A DNA stretch of 64,000 bases from assembly GCA_029012365.1 (NCBI GenBank), contig JAQXLY010000060.1, forward strand, positions 1 to 64,000. Reading direction: 5' to 3'. The position numbers were made by a program, and so were the translations under genes. How positions within the stretch are numbered: position 1 is the stretch's first letter; every line of letters begins with the position of its first letter. Source of the DNA: Lachnospiraceae bacterium (GTDB lineage: Bacteria; Bacillota; Clostridia; Lachnospirales; Lachnospiraceae). The notes under the pieces are model-generated. The model had not been told where the DNA came from, made no database searches, and worked only from the letters and a program-made list of their open reading frames with translations. Positions 8,698 to 16,330 of this stretch are shown piece by piece.

Positions 8698-9411
8698 TTA
8701 CTTGTTCTTATTTACGATTCTGGACTCGTAAGCACCGGTCGCAATATCAATGTAGCGTACAAAAAGAGAAACCTTATTTTCTTTGTTTAAGCTCTCCCAC
8801 AAAAGCCCGGTATATGCATCAATATCATCTGCGGTATTCACAAGCTTCGGTTCACCCTCAAAGCTCGGAAGCGGGCTGCCGTCTCCCATGTAGGTATGAA
8901 TGAAATGACCCTCTCCCGCCTTCGGGTCGGTATAAGCAAAGGTATAGCGATTGCAGCCGCTCGGATCACCGTTGTTGCTCTTTAAAATGGACATCGCATA
9001 ATTAAATGCGCCTGCTCCCGTATGTAAAATGCCGGAAATACGAGGGGTATAATTCGGTGCATCCGGCTCAAATTCTCTGGTACGAAGTGCCTGTTCAAAG
9101 GTCTGCTGCTTATCCATCAGCTCATAGATGGTATCCGTCTGGTCCCCGTTGGTAACAATAGTCTTGTTTCCGAGAACACGTACCGGTGCATATATAATCA
9201 GACTCGGATCACTTAACTTACTCGGATCGAACGCTTCCGTGCGGATTCCTTCTCCCTCGGTAACAAATACACGGTTTCTGCTGTTTTCGCTTCTTCCCAT
9301 AATAAAATAAGCGGTCACTGCAAATCTTCCGTTCGGTGACTTACCGATAATAATACCTCTGCCCGGATAAGAATTGCTGCTCAATTCCTTTTGAATGGAT
9401 CTCATTTCCAT
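8698..9411 (-). CDS. purO: archaeal-type IMP cyclohydrolase
   Basis: Likely catalyses closure of FAICAR to IMP (EC 3.5.4.10). The 237-aa sequence matches the PurO-like family known from archaea and many Clostridia: YPGRGIIIGKSPNGRFAVTAYFIMGRS near the start, and the SGILHTGAGAFNYAMSILKSN segment. It replaces the N-terminal domain of bifunctional PurH. GAGG lies 8 nt before the ATG. It has its own promoter at 9465-9493 and is co-directional with the formyltransferase gene. Confidence 0.85.
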   Translation of the reverse strand: MEMRSIQKELSSNSYPGRGIIIGKSPNGRFAVTAYFIMGRSENSRNRVFVTEGEGIRTEAFDPSKLSDPSLIIYAPVRVLGNKTIVTNGDQTDTIYELMDKQQTFEQALRTREFEPDAPNYTPRISGILHTGAGAFNYAMSILKSNNGDPSGCNRYTFAYTDPKAGEGHFIHTYMGDGSPLPSFEGEPKLVNTADDIDAYTGLLWESLNKENKVSLFVRYIDIATGAYESRIVNKNK

Positions 9412-9464
9412 AACTGCTACCTCTTTCCTCGCCGTTCCCGGCGCTTTGTTATCAAACTACTTTC

Positions 9465-9493
9465 ATCATACCATTTCTTAGCGTTTTCGGCAA
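9465..9493 (-). promoter_or_regulatory. promoter of the purO-purH unit
   Basis: TTGCCG (9488-9493), 17 bp, TATGAT (9465-9470) on the minus strand; leader of about 50 nt, with no riboswitch-sized structure. Confidence 0.65.
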
Positions 9494-9520
9494 TGTCCGT
9501 TTTTGTATTCTTGTATGAAA

Positions 9521-9567
9521 AAAACTTGTGCTGCTTATTAGTTTTTCTAATATATCGCACAAGTTTT
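9521..9567 (-). terminator. terminator of the pfl operon
   Basis: AAAACTTGTGC (9521-9531) pairs with GCACAAGTTTT (9557-9567), and a nested stem TATTAG/CTAATA lies inside. T-runs lie on both sides. It is 25 bp past the pflA stop and ends the pfl operon on the minus strand. Confidence 0.8.
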
Positions 9568-9591
9568 TAATGAATCATTCTGTTTTGGCAT

Positions 9592-10416
9592 TCAAGGCTC
9601 CGCTTTTTTGATATTACGTCTGCTCCTGATACCGTCAATAATCCTTTGTCTAAGCTGTGCTGCACGCTTTTTCTCCATTTCCGGCACTCCGTCGAGTCTG
9701 TACTTCAGCCCCATTTTCTCATACTTTGAAATTCCCATCGTATGATACGGAAGTACCTCCACCGCCTGCAGGTTAGAAAATCCGCCGATATATTTTCCCA
9801 GACGGAAAAATTCTTCCTCATCATCCGTATATCCCGGCACCGCAACACGTCTAATCCACACCGGTACTTTCTTTTCTTCCAAAAACTCCAGAAAAGCGAA
9901 TACCGCCTCGTTGGAATGCCCGGTCAGCCTCCGATGCGCTTCCTCGTCCAAATGCTTAATGTCAAGCAGAACTAAATCCGTAACAGACAAAAGCTCTTCA
10001 TATTCCTGTATCAAAGTACCTGTTCCGTACCCCCGGATTTCCTCACGGATTCCATTCTGTGCGATACCCCAGCCTTTTTCTGTCTTCCTGTACGGAAATA
10101 TCACCCCGGACGTATCAAGACAGGTGGAAATATCCTTTTTCTTTGCCTTTTTAAACAGGTCCGTCACAAAATCAAGCTGATAAAGCGGCTCTCCGCCGGA
10201 AACCGTAATTCCGCCGTTTCTGTAATATGCCTGATTTTTAAGAAACCTTTCTATCAGCTCATCCGATGACAGCAACGTACCTCTTTTCTCTGCCCATGTA
10301 TCCGGATTGTGACAATAGGCACACCGCATCGGACATCCCTGCATAAAAACAACCATACGAAGTCCGGGACCGTCCACAGTCCCGAAGCTTTCCACAGAAT
10401 GAACCCAGCCCTGCAT
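9592..10416 (-). CDS. pflA: pyruvate formate-lyase activating enzyme
   Basis: Radical SAM enzyme (EC 1.97.1.4) that makes the glycyl radical on pyruvate formate-lyase; 274 aa. The 4Fe-4S motif is C28-x3-C32-x2-C35 within MQGCPMRCAYCHNPDTW, followed by the SAM-binding GGITVSGGEPL segment. The ATG overlaps the stop codon of the preceding 80-aa glycyl-radical gene by one base, so translation is probably coupled. An insertion of about 25 residues with a Tyr/Gly-rich segment lies near residues 107-132. It is the last gene of the operon. Confidence 0.95.
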   Translation of the reverse strand: MQGWVHSVESFGTVDGPGLRMVVFMQGCPMRCAYCHNPDTWAEKRGTLLSSDELIERFLKNQAYYRNGGITVSGGEPLYQLDFVTDLFKKAKKKDISTCLDTSGVIFPYRKTEKGWGIAQNGIREEIRGYGTGTLIQEYEELLSVTDLVLLDIKHLDEEAHRRLTGHSNEAVFAFLEFLEEKKVPVWIRRVAVPGYTDDEEEFFRLGKYIGGFSNLQAVEVLPYHTMGISKYEKMGLKYRLDGVPEMEKKRAAQLRQRIIDGIRSRRNIKKAEP

Positions 10417-10658
10417 TAAATCACCTCATGGAAGGTACGGGAAATAACCTCGTCCTGCTGCTCCTTTGTCAGCTTGTTAAAATTAACCGCATAACCTGAA
10501 ACTCTGACTGTAAGCTGCGGGTATTTTTCCGGATGCTTCTGGGCATCCAAAAGCGTCTCACGATTCAAAACATTTACGTTTAAGTGATGTCCGCCCTGCT
10601 CTACATAACCGTCCAATAAAGCTACTAAATTATCAATCTGATTTGCATCTGCTGTCAT
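10416..10658 (-). CDS. glycyl-radical domain of pyruvate formate-lyase, separate subunit
   Basis: An 80-aa protein equal to the C-terminal domain of pyruvate formate-lyase. It has [17 protein letters not shown] and the radical loop RVSGYAVNF with Gly55, then the conserved end SRTFHEVI. The main pflB gene 14 bp upstream stops before this domain, and this ORF is in a different frame with its own AAAGGGG site. It should supply the radical glycine in trans, like the spare part YfiD/GrcA, but here the large subunit has no glycine domain of its own. A sequencing frameshift is unlikely because a ribosome site and a fresh N-terminus ([10 protein letters not shown]) are present. Confidence 0.9.
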   Translation of the reverse strand: MTADANQIDNLVALLDGYVEQGGHHLNVNVLNRETLLDAQKHPEKYPQLTVRVSGYAVNFNKLTKEQQDEVISRTFHEVI

Positions 10659-10672
10659 AATCTTTCCCCTTT

Positions 10673-12769
10673 CTATTCTGCTGTGCCGTACTCCGGCTCT
10701 GCGTTCTGCGTTGCCGGACTGCAGCAGCCTTCGCCAAGCTCCAGTGCCAAATCACCGGAAAGCACCACACTTTCTTTGCCGAGAGCTCCCGGAATTACCG
10801 TAAAGGTATTGGAGATACCGTCCTGTGCATCACGGAACGGAAGCTTTGATACCGATGCCAGTGAAGCAACCGCACCATGCTCATCCCTTCCGTGCATCGG
10901 ATTCGCACCCGGTGCAAACGGCTGTCCCGCTTTTCTCCCGTCCGGTGTAGAACCGGTATTCTTACCGTACACCACGTTAGACGTAATCGTAAGGATAGAG
11001 GTGGTCGGAATACCTCCACGGTAAGTATGATTTCCTTTGACATACTGCATAAAGGTGTGAACTACATCTCTTGCAATCTCATCCACACGGTCATCATCAT
11101 TACCGTACTTCGGAAAATCCCCCTCCACTTCATAATCTACCGCAATACCGTCTGCGTCACGGATTACCTTTACCTTTGCATATTTAATTGCAGAAAGAGA
11201 GTCTGCGACAACGGAAAGCCCTGCAATACCGGTAGCAAACCAGCGGGTTACCTTCTTATCGTGCAATGCCATCTGCAGCTTCTCGTAGCAATACTTGTCG
11301 TGCATATAATGGATAATATTTAATGTATTTACATACACGCGGGCAAGCCATTTCATCATCTCATTGTACTTGTGCATAACCTCATCATAATCCAGATACT
11401 CGGAGGTAATCGGACGGTACTCCGGTGCCACCTGCTTTTTTGTAATCTCATCTACGCCACCGTTAATTGCATAGAGCAGGCATTTTGCAAGATTCGCTCT
11501 TGCACCGAAGAACTGCATTTCCTTGCCGACACGCATCGAGGACACACAGCATGCTATGGCATAATCATCCCCATGAGTTACACGCATCAAATCATCATTC
11601 TCATACTGTACCGAGGATGACTCAATGGAAACCGCAGCGCAATAGCGCTTAAACGCCTGCGGAAGTCTCGTAGACCAGAGCACCGTCATATTCGGCTCCG
11701 GTGCAGGACCGAGATTCTTTAACGTATGCAGATACCGGAAAGACATCTTTGTAACAAGCGGTCTTCCGTCAATGCCGATACCACCGATAGACTCCGTCAC
11801 CCATGTCGGGTCACCGGAAAACAGTGCGTTATACTCCGGAGTTCTTGCAAACTTCACTAAGCGAAGCTTCATGATAAAATGGTCTACAAACTCCTGTATC
11901 TCCTCTTCCGTAAACCGTCCTTCGGCAAGGTCACGCTGTGCATAGATATCAAGAAATGTGGAGGTTCTGCCAAGGGACATTGCCGCACCGTTCTGCTCCT
12001 TTACGGCAGCAAGATAACCGAAATACAGCCACTGAATCGCTTCCTGTACATTCCCCGCCGGTCTGCCGATGTCAAAGCCGTAAATCTCACCCAGCTTCTT
12101 TAAATCCTTTAACGCGCGAATCTGCTCCGAAAGCTCCTCGCGGTCACGAATCACGTCCGAATACATAATGGTACGTGTGGAATTCTTCTGATCCTCCTTA
12201 TCCTCTATCAGACGATCTACGCCATATAATGCTACACGTCTGTAGTCACCGATAATACGGCCTCTGCCGTAAGCATCCGGAAGTCCGGTAATAATGTGAC
12301 TGGAACGGCACGCACGCATCTCCGGTGTATAGACATCAAATACGCCTGCATTATGGGTTTTACGGTGTATTGTAAAAAACTCTTCCACCTGTGGGTCAAT
12401 TTCATATCCGTTATCACTGCATGCCTTTGCCGCCATACGGATACCGCCGTACGGCTGAAGAGAACGCTTGAACGGCTTGTCCGTCTGAAACCCGACAATC
12501 TTTTCCTTTTCCTTATCCAAATAGCCGGGTCCGTGAGATGTAATCGTTGAAATCACGCTGGTATCCATATCCAGCACACCGCCGGCCTCAAGCTCTTTCT
12601 TTGATAACTCCATTACCTGCTCCCACAGTGCCTTCGTTGCCTCTGTAGCTTCCGCGAGAAATGACTCATCACCCTCATAAGCGCAATAATTTTTCTGAAT
12701 GAAGTCTCTTGTGTTAATCTCTCTTTCCCAAACACCCGATTTAAAATCTCTCCATTCTTCCCGCATCAT
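10673..12769 (-). CDS. pflB: pyruvate formate-lyase, catalytic part lacking the glycyl domain
   Basis: Formate C-acetyltransferase (EC 2.3.1.54) converting pyruvate and CoA to acetyl-CoA and formate in fermentation. The 698 residues contain the full barrel and the two catalytic cysteines Cys407-Cys408 ([12 protein letters not shown]). The protein ends after [18 protein letters not shown] with a unique tail ([17 protein letters not shown]), exactly where a standard 750-760-aa enzyme would continue into the glycyl domain. That domain is the next gene. The start has AAGGAG upstream; the second ATG is equally possible. A strong promoter is at 12830-12858. Confidence 0.94.
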   Translation of the reverse strand: MMREEWRDFKSGVWEREINTRDFIQKNYCAYEGDESFLAEATEATKALWEQVMELSKKELEAGGVLDMDTSVISTITSHGPGYLDKEKEKIVGFQTDKPFKRSLQPYGGIRMAAKACSDNGYEIDPQVEEFFTIHRKTHNAGVFDVYTPEMRACRSSHIITGLPDAYGRGRIIGDYRRVALYGVDRLIEDKEDQKNSTRTIMYSDVIRDREELSEQIRALKDLKKLGEIYGFDIGRPAGNVQEAIQWLYFGYLAAVKEQNGAAMSLGRTSTFLDIYAQRDLAEGRFTEEEIQEFVDHFIMKLRLVKFARTPEYNALFSGDPTWVTESIGGIGIDGRPLVTKMSFRYLHTLKNLGPAPEPNMTVLWSTRLPQAFKRYCAAVSIESSSVQYENDDLMRVTHGDDYAIACCVSSMRVGKEMQFFGARANLAKCLLYAINGGVDEITKKQVAPEYRPITSEYLDYDEVMHKYNEMMKWLARVYVNTLNIIHYMHDKYCYEKLQMALHDKKVTRWFATGIAGLSVVADSLSAIKYAKVKVIRDADGIAVDYEVEGDFPKYGNDDDRVDEIARDVVHTFMQYVKGNHTYRGGIPTTSILTITSNVVYGKNTGSTPDGRKAGQPFAPGANPMHGRDEHGAVASLASVSKLPFRDAQDGISNTFTVIPGALGKESVVLSGDLALELGEGCCSPATQNAEPEYGTAE

Positions 12770-12829
12770 TTTACTCTCCTTCCATGTATTTCAACTACGT
12801 TAAGCAGTTCTCTTTCTTAATGCGACTAT

Positions 12830-12858
12830 ACTATACACTATTTCATATTAAAATGCAA
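12830..12858 (-). promoter_or_regulatory. pfl operon promoter
   Basis: TTGCAT (12853-12858), 17 bp, TATAGT (12830-12835) on the minus strand. A second TATAGT overlaps it five bases further downstream. Confidence 0.75.
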
Positions 12859-12906
12859 TCATTCCTTAGAAAATATTTTCGTAACTTACTGGATGCGCAG
12901 ACAATG

Positions 12907-13458
12907 TTATCTTTTCTTTCCAAGAAGTTCCAGCCTGATATAGGAAAAGGTTTTTTCTTCCCCCTCTTCCGCCAGCATGATTAACAGTTTTTCCAGCAAT
13001 TCAGCCGTTTCACGGTGCATCAGTTGCTTTCCCTCTCCAAGTCTGTAATATGCAAGCGGGGCTTTTTGTGTGTACTTCTCCTTGTTATATACCTTACTTG
13101 CGGCTACTCGGTCACAGAACATTTCAAGCACATATTCCAACGGCATTTTCATACCGGCAAGCTCACACTCCGCATCCTTCTTATAATCAATCCAATACTC
13201 GTAATGATGCTTATTACGGCCCTTATGATGCAACCATGCCGTTGCAACGCCCTCTGCCTGACGTTGAATATTATTCGGGCTCACATCACCTCGGAAATAC
13301 TTTACTCCCACAAAAAACTCGGCAGGAGAATACTTCGACAAATCATGCAACAGACCTCTTTTATACAGTCCCAGCTTAAAACAATGCTTCATTACCATGC
13401 GTTTATGTTTATTGATTGTGTGAAGATGTCCGAAAAAGCGTTTCATTACGTTTGCCAT
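12907..13458 (-). CDS. DUF5662 family protein
   Basis: A 183-aa conserved protein of unknown function, common in Lachnospiraceae. Characteristic segments are HKRMVMKHCFKLGLYKRG, LLHDLSKYSPAEF and AWLHHKGRNKHHYEYW. The repeated His and HD residues suggest a metal-dependent HD-like fold, but no activity is known to me. It has no signal peptide. It ends upstream of the pfl promoter and is divergent from the DUF6472 gene. Family name is from memory of the motif. Confidence 0.75.
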   Translation of the reverse strand: MANVMKRFFGHLHTINKHKRMVMKHCFKLGLYKRGLLHDLSKYSPAEFFVGVKYFRGDVSPNNIQRQAEGVATAWLHHKGRNKHHYEYWIDYKKDAECELAGMKMPLEYVLEMFCDRVAASKVYNKEKYTQKAPLAYYRLGEGKQLMHRETAELLEKLLIMLAEEGEEKTFSYIRLELLGKKR

Positions 13459-13529
13459 TGTAGTTTCCTCTCATTCGCAAAAAATAATACTTTCTTTTAA
13501 AAATAATACTCCGAACCTTTTAAAATGTA

Positions 13530-13558
13530 ATGTCAAATCACAAAAAGTGTGGTATAAT
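13530..13558 (+). promoter_or_regulatory. promoter of the DUF6472 gene
   Basis: ATGTCA (13530-13535), 17 bp, TATAAT (13553-13558). Transcription would start near 13565 and include the structured leader at 13566-13630. Confidence 0.6.
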
Positions 13559-13565
13559 AGCCACT

Positions 13566-13630
13566 ACGAAGCTATTATCGTGAACAGTCCCGCTGCAACT
13601 AAATTTGATACCGGGACATTTCCGCTTCGT
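13566..13630 (+). promoter_or_regulatory. structured leader upstream of DUF6472 gene
   Basis: Two nested stems: ACGAAGC (13566-13572) with GCTTCGT (13624-13630), and inside it GTCCCG (13587-13592) with CGGGAC (13612-13617). It occupies most of the 110-nt leader and leaves the AGGAGG site free. No known riboswitch class is recognised. It may be only a chance fold. Confidence 0.35.
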
Positions 13631-13674
13631 GATTGGCACACCTTTCTGAAGTCCGGTTCCCCCAAGGAGGTTTT

Positions 13675-13860
13675 ATGAGCGTTCAATATAACTGTGATAC
13701 CTGTAGTAACTTTCGTTATGACGACGATTATGAAGAATATGTCTGCATGGCAGGCGGCATGGACGAGGATGATTACTCCCGTCTTGTGCAGGGCACGGTG
13801 AAAGCCTGTCCGTATTATCACTTTGATAACGAATACGATATCGTAAAAAAGCAGATGTAA
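13675..13860 (+). CDS. DUF6472 family small cysteine protein
   Basis: A 61-aa protein with four conserved cysteines (NCDTCSNF, YVCMAGG, KACPYYHF) and many acidic residues; it probably binds a metal. The ATG is 4-5 nt after AAGGAGG; a longer reading from 13633 has no ribosome site. The last residues YDIVKKQM are typical of the family. Function is unknown. It is a single gene with a structured leader, divergent from DUF5662. Confidence 0.8.
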   Translation: MSVQYNCDTCSNFRYDDDYEEYVCMAGGMDEDDYSRLVQGTVKACPYYHFDNEYDIVKKQM

Positions 13861-13890
13861 GGGTCGCGTATATCATAGCACCAGTCTGCT

Positions 13891-14451
13891 CTACTTATAC
13901 TCTCTTGTCAGCAATGCGTTACATATTTCTGTCTGTATCACAGGCTGCGACAGGCCTCTTACTATTTTGCTTATCATTTTGTCCTTCCGCTGCAGGTTTC
14001 CTTTTGCCAGACGGTAGTCTCTTACAATCCGCATCAGCTCATTCCGCCAGAGCAGGTAGAGCTTTTCTTCCGTATTATCCTTCAATACCGGCGATGTACC
14101 GCGGACACATTCCATAACATAGGTCCCGTCCGCATTCTCGTATACCTCGTAGATTCCCCAATGTGGCGGAACCGTCCGAAGTGCTTCTTCCACATGGTAC
14201 GTGCCTACAACCAGATAGTTGGTATCAAAAAACCTCTCGTAATCCCGTATCTGCCTTGCAAGTCGTTCAAAGGAGTCTCTGTCGCTTTTGATTTCTAACC
14301 CGATGAGCTTTGTTTTCGTCACCAGCAACATATCGGCACGACTGTCTCCCATAGGGAACTCTTCCAGTATCCGCGTTTCCTCTCTGCCTTCCGAAAAGCT
14401 GTCATAGATAACTTTACGGATATCCTTGTCATTCAATTTATATTCTTCCAT
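13891..14451 (-). CDS. sce7726 family PD-(D/E)xK-like protein
   Basis: A 186-aa protein resembling the sce7726 family. The segment DSRADMLLVTKTKLIGLEIK carries the D...ExK pattern of restriction-like nucleases, followed by SDRDSFERLARQIRDYERFFD and a VVGTYH segment typical of that fold. The role may be in DNA repair or defence, but it stands alone here with no modification or helicase partner. The start has a weak ribosome site. It could also be an inactive member. Confidence 0.65.
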   Translation of the reverse strand: MEEYKLNDKDIRKVIYDSFSEGREETRILEEFPMGDSRADMLLVTKTKLIGLEIKSDRDSFERLARQIRDYERFFDTNYLVVGTYHVEEALRTVPPHWGIYEVYENADGTYVMECVRGTSPVLKDNTEEKLYLLWRNELMRIVRDYRLAKGNLQRKDKMISKIVRGLSQPVIQTEICNALLTREYK

Positions 14452-14530
14452 ACGTTATCCGTCACCGCCTCCCGGATTAATCATACTTATCATACCTTTT
14501 CAGTATAACAGTTCCCTTATAAAATGTCAA

Positions 14531-14578
14531 AAGCCCCGGTAAATTTGGCGTGTCCGCACGCCAAATTTGCCAGGGCTT
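14531..14578 (-). terminator. 20-bp hairpin terminator
   Basis: Arms 14531-14550 and 14559-14578 pair over 20 bp with two wobble-type differences; CTTTTGACATTTT follows on the minus strand. It ends the small antitoxin-like gene at 14598-14780. Confidence 0.75.
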
Positions 14579-14597
14579 ATCTGCTTCTTACATATTA

Positions 14598-14780
14598 CTA
14601 CGCATTTATCTTCTTTCGATTTCTCTTCCCTACTGCACACTGAAAGGCTTTTATCATTGCATCTGAAAGTTCTTCACACTCCTCGTCAAAAACAATCGGT
14701 GCTTTCTTTGCTTCTTCTACTTCTCTAAGCTGTTCTTCTGTTGGTTCTTGTCCCTTTTTAACAGTAAATGTCTTGGTCAT
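14598..14780 (-). CDS. putative antitoxin of a BrnT-type module
   Basis: A 60-aa charged protein (TVKKGQEPTEEQLREVEEAKKAPIVFDEE) with a basic tail, overlapping by 23 bp the end of a BrnT-like ORF in the order expected for toxin then antitoxin. No DNA-binding fold is obvious. It has AGGAGG upstream. A 40-bp stretch of its 3' half (14636-14675) recurs at 14992-15031, so the locus has been duplicated and rearranged. Confidence 0.6.
   Translation of the reverse strand: MTKTFTVKKGQEPTEEQLREVEEAKKAPIVFDEECEELSDAMIKAFQCAVGKRNRKKINA
14636..14675. repeat. 40-bp direct repeat, copy A
   Basis: Identical to 14992-15031 except for one base. Copy A lies inside the antitoxin gene; copy B lies before the toxin remnant and overlaps the 3' end of the DUF3810 gene. 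The pair flanks the truncated toxin. Confidence 0.85.
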
Positions 14781-14988
14781 AATAAAGCCTCCTTTCCTTT
14801 TCCGTCGCTAGTCTTGCTGATATTAATCGGATAATTTCTTTTCTCTCAGTAAACACCACAAACAAAATGTCTCCGACCTTTCCAATTGCAATATATCGGT
14901 CTTCATTTAAACTATGCTCAAAATCGTACATCTCAATATAATCCGGATCATCAAAAACATGTAATTTATTTCCCTTTTTCCCGTACAA
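14758..14988 (-). pseudogene. BrnT-type toxin, N-terminally truncated
   Basis: A 76-codon reading matching the C-terminal three quarters of BrnT ribonuclease toxins: VFDDPDYIEMYDFEHS, EDRYIAIGKVGDILFVVF, RLISARLATEKERRLYY. The usual first 15-20 residues (a W-D-xx-K segment and the first catalytic region) are missing. The only start is a TTG directly after an in-frame TAA, with no ribosome site. A copy of antitoxin sequence (14992-15031) sits where the N-terminus should be, so recombination probably removed it. Confidence 0.65.
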
Positions 14989-14991
14989 TTA

Positions 14992-15031
14992 CACACTGAA
15001 AGGCTTTTATCATTGCATCTGAACGTTCTTC
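14992..15031. repeat. 40-bp direct repeat, copy B
   Basis: Matches 14636-14675 at 39 of 40 positions. The last codons of the DUF3810 gene (ending in VQMQ) lie inside it, so that C-terminus may come from the rearrangement. An 18-base part with the preceding ATT recurs at 40780-40797. Confidence 0.85.
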
Positions 15032-16122
15032 CGGTACTCCGCGAGCAGCAAATCCACCACTCTTCCGTAGCTCTTTACACCGTCCTCCTGCTCGTTTGCC
15101 TTCAGATATGCATCATTGACCTTATCCGCCGTTTCACTGATTACCGTGTTCTCATACTGCTTCCAGTACGCTGACTTATCCATGAAGTCACGTATCATTC
15201 CGGGATGATACATTGTCCATAATTCTCCGTACAGCTCCATATCCTGCGACGCAAGGGCATTCCCGGCATAAACAAGCGCAAGCATTGTACCGCTATACTT
15301 CACCAGCGCGGAATCGGATGCCTGACAGGCAAGGTAGGCAAGGTAATTCGCCTCATCCTCACGCATAAAGCCATGAAGATGTCCAAGCTCATGAGCCATT
15401 GTAACCGCTCTGGACATGTCAGGAATATCTACATTCACATTTGCCTCCATCGTCCAGCAGGTAAAAACACCGGTAATCTCCATCGCGGAATAAAACTTCG
15501 AAATTCCGATTCCCTTCGGTGCAGGGTAAATTCCCCGGAGTACCGGAAGCTCCTCATACAGATTTTTATAGGCGTCTCTTGTCATTTTGCCAAGCGTCCT
15601 GTTTGAAACCGGCAGTCTGACAACCCCTTCCTCATCCTCGTAGCAGACAAGCTCCTCACGAAGTGCGGATGCCTCCTTCGCCAGAGAAGTACAAAGTCCA
15701 TACAGCTCCTCCTTTGAAGACTCCCGTACCGTAATACCACGATAATCCGCAATAGAGACACGATGATAATTTACACCGCATCCAATCACATACAGAAACA
15801 AAACCACCGCCGCCACACATGCCACGTTAAGTATTGCAAGCAGACACCGTTCAAAGCGTTGCTCCTTCCTTTTGAGGATATGTACTATAAAAATGATTAG
15901 CAGCACCGGCAATAACACAATTCCGCCAAGCACAATGCACTCCGCCAGAGAAAAGGGAAATATCCCCGTAATCGCGGAAATCCCGATAGAAATCACCTTG
16001 TAAATCCGCTTTGCGAATACCTCCTCGGCAAAAAAAACACTACGCTTTGCAAGTGCCGAAATCAGAAACGACAACGGAAATAAGAGTAACAGCCAGATTC
16101 TTTTTTTCTTTAATATATTCAA
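15010..16122 (-). CDS. DUF3810 family membrane protein, metalloprotease-like
   Basis: A 370-aa protein with three N-terminal membrane helices (about residues 9-25, 60-82, 97-118) and a large outer domain. The domain carries HELGHLHGFMREDEANYLAYLAC, an HExxH zinc-binding motif with a downstream Glu typical of gluzincin peptidases. DUF3810 proteins are of unknown role. The final residues lie in a duplicated 40-bp segment, so the native C-terminus may have been replaced. It is the first gene of its strand run. Confidence 0.8.
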   Translation of the reverse strand: MNILKKKRIWLLLLFPLSFLISALAKRSVFFAEEVFAKRIYKVISIGISAITGIFPFSLAECIVLGGIVLLPVLLIIFIVHILKRKEQRFERCLLAILNVACVAAVVLFLYVIGCGVNYHRVSIADYRGITVRESSKEELYGLCTSLAKEASALREELVCYEDEEGVVRLPVSNRTLGKMTRDAYKNLYEELPVLRGIYPAPKGIGISKFYSAMEITGVFTCWTMEANVNVDIPDMSRAVTMAHELGHLHGFMREDEANYLAYLACQASDSALVKYSGTMLALVYAGNALASQDMELYGELWTMYHPGMIRDFMDKSAYWKQYENTVISETADKVNDAYLKANEQEDGVKSYGRVVDLLLAEYRKNVQMQ

Positions 16123-16330
16123 AGTGCTTTCCTCCTTTGTGAGCTTCTTCCGTTATTTTATCATACCGCTGTGTCTATTTAGTGTCAGAAAATAAAATTC
16201 ACGCTCTTTATTTTTTAATCCCTTTATGCTAATATAAAGTCAAAAGGCGTTGTTTTTTTACCAATCTTCACCAGACACCCAATGAAACGGCGTTTCCTTA
16301 TAAAAGCATTTACCGAAAGGAGTTTCTTCT

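Noticed and set aside
12296-12550. Plus-strand ORF inside pflB
   Set aside because: Shadow of the pflB frame; no independent evidence.
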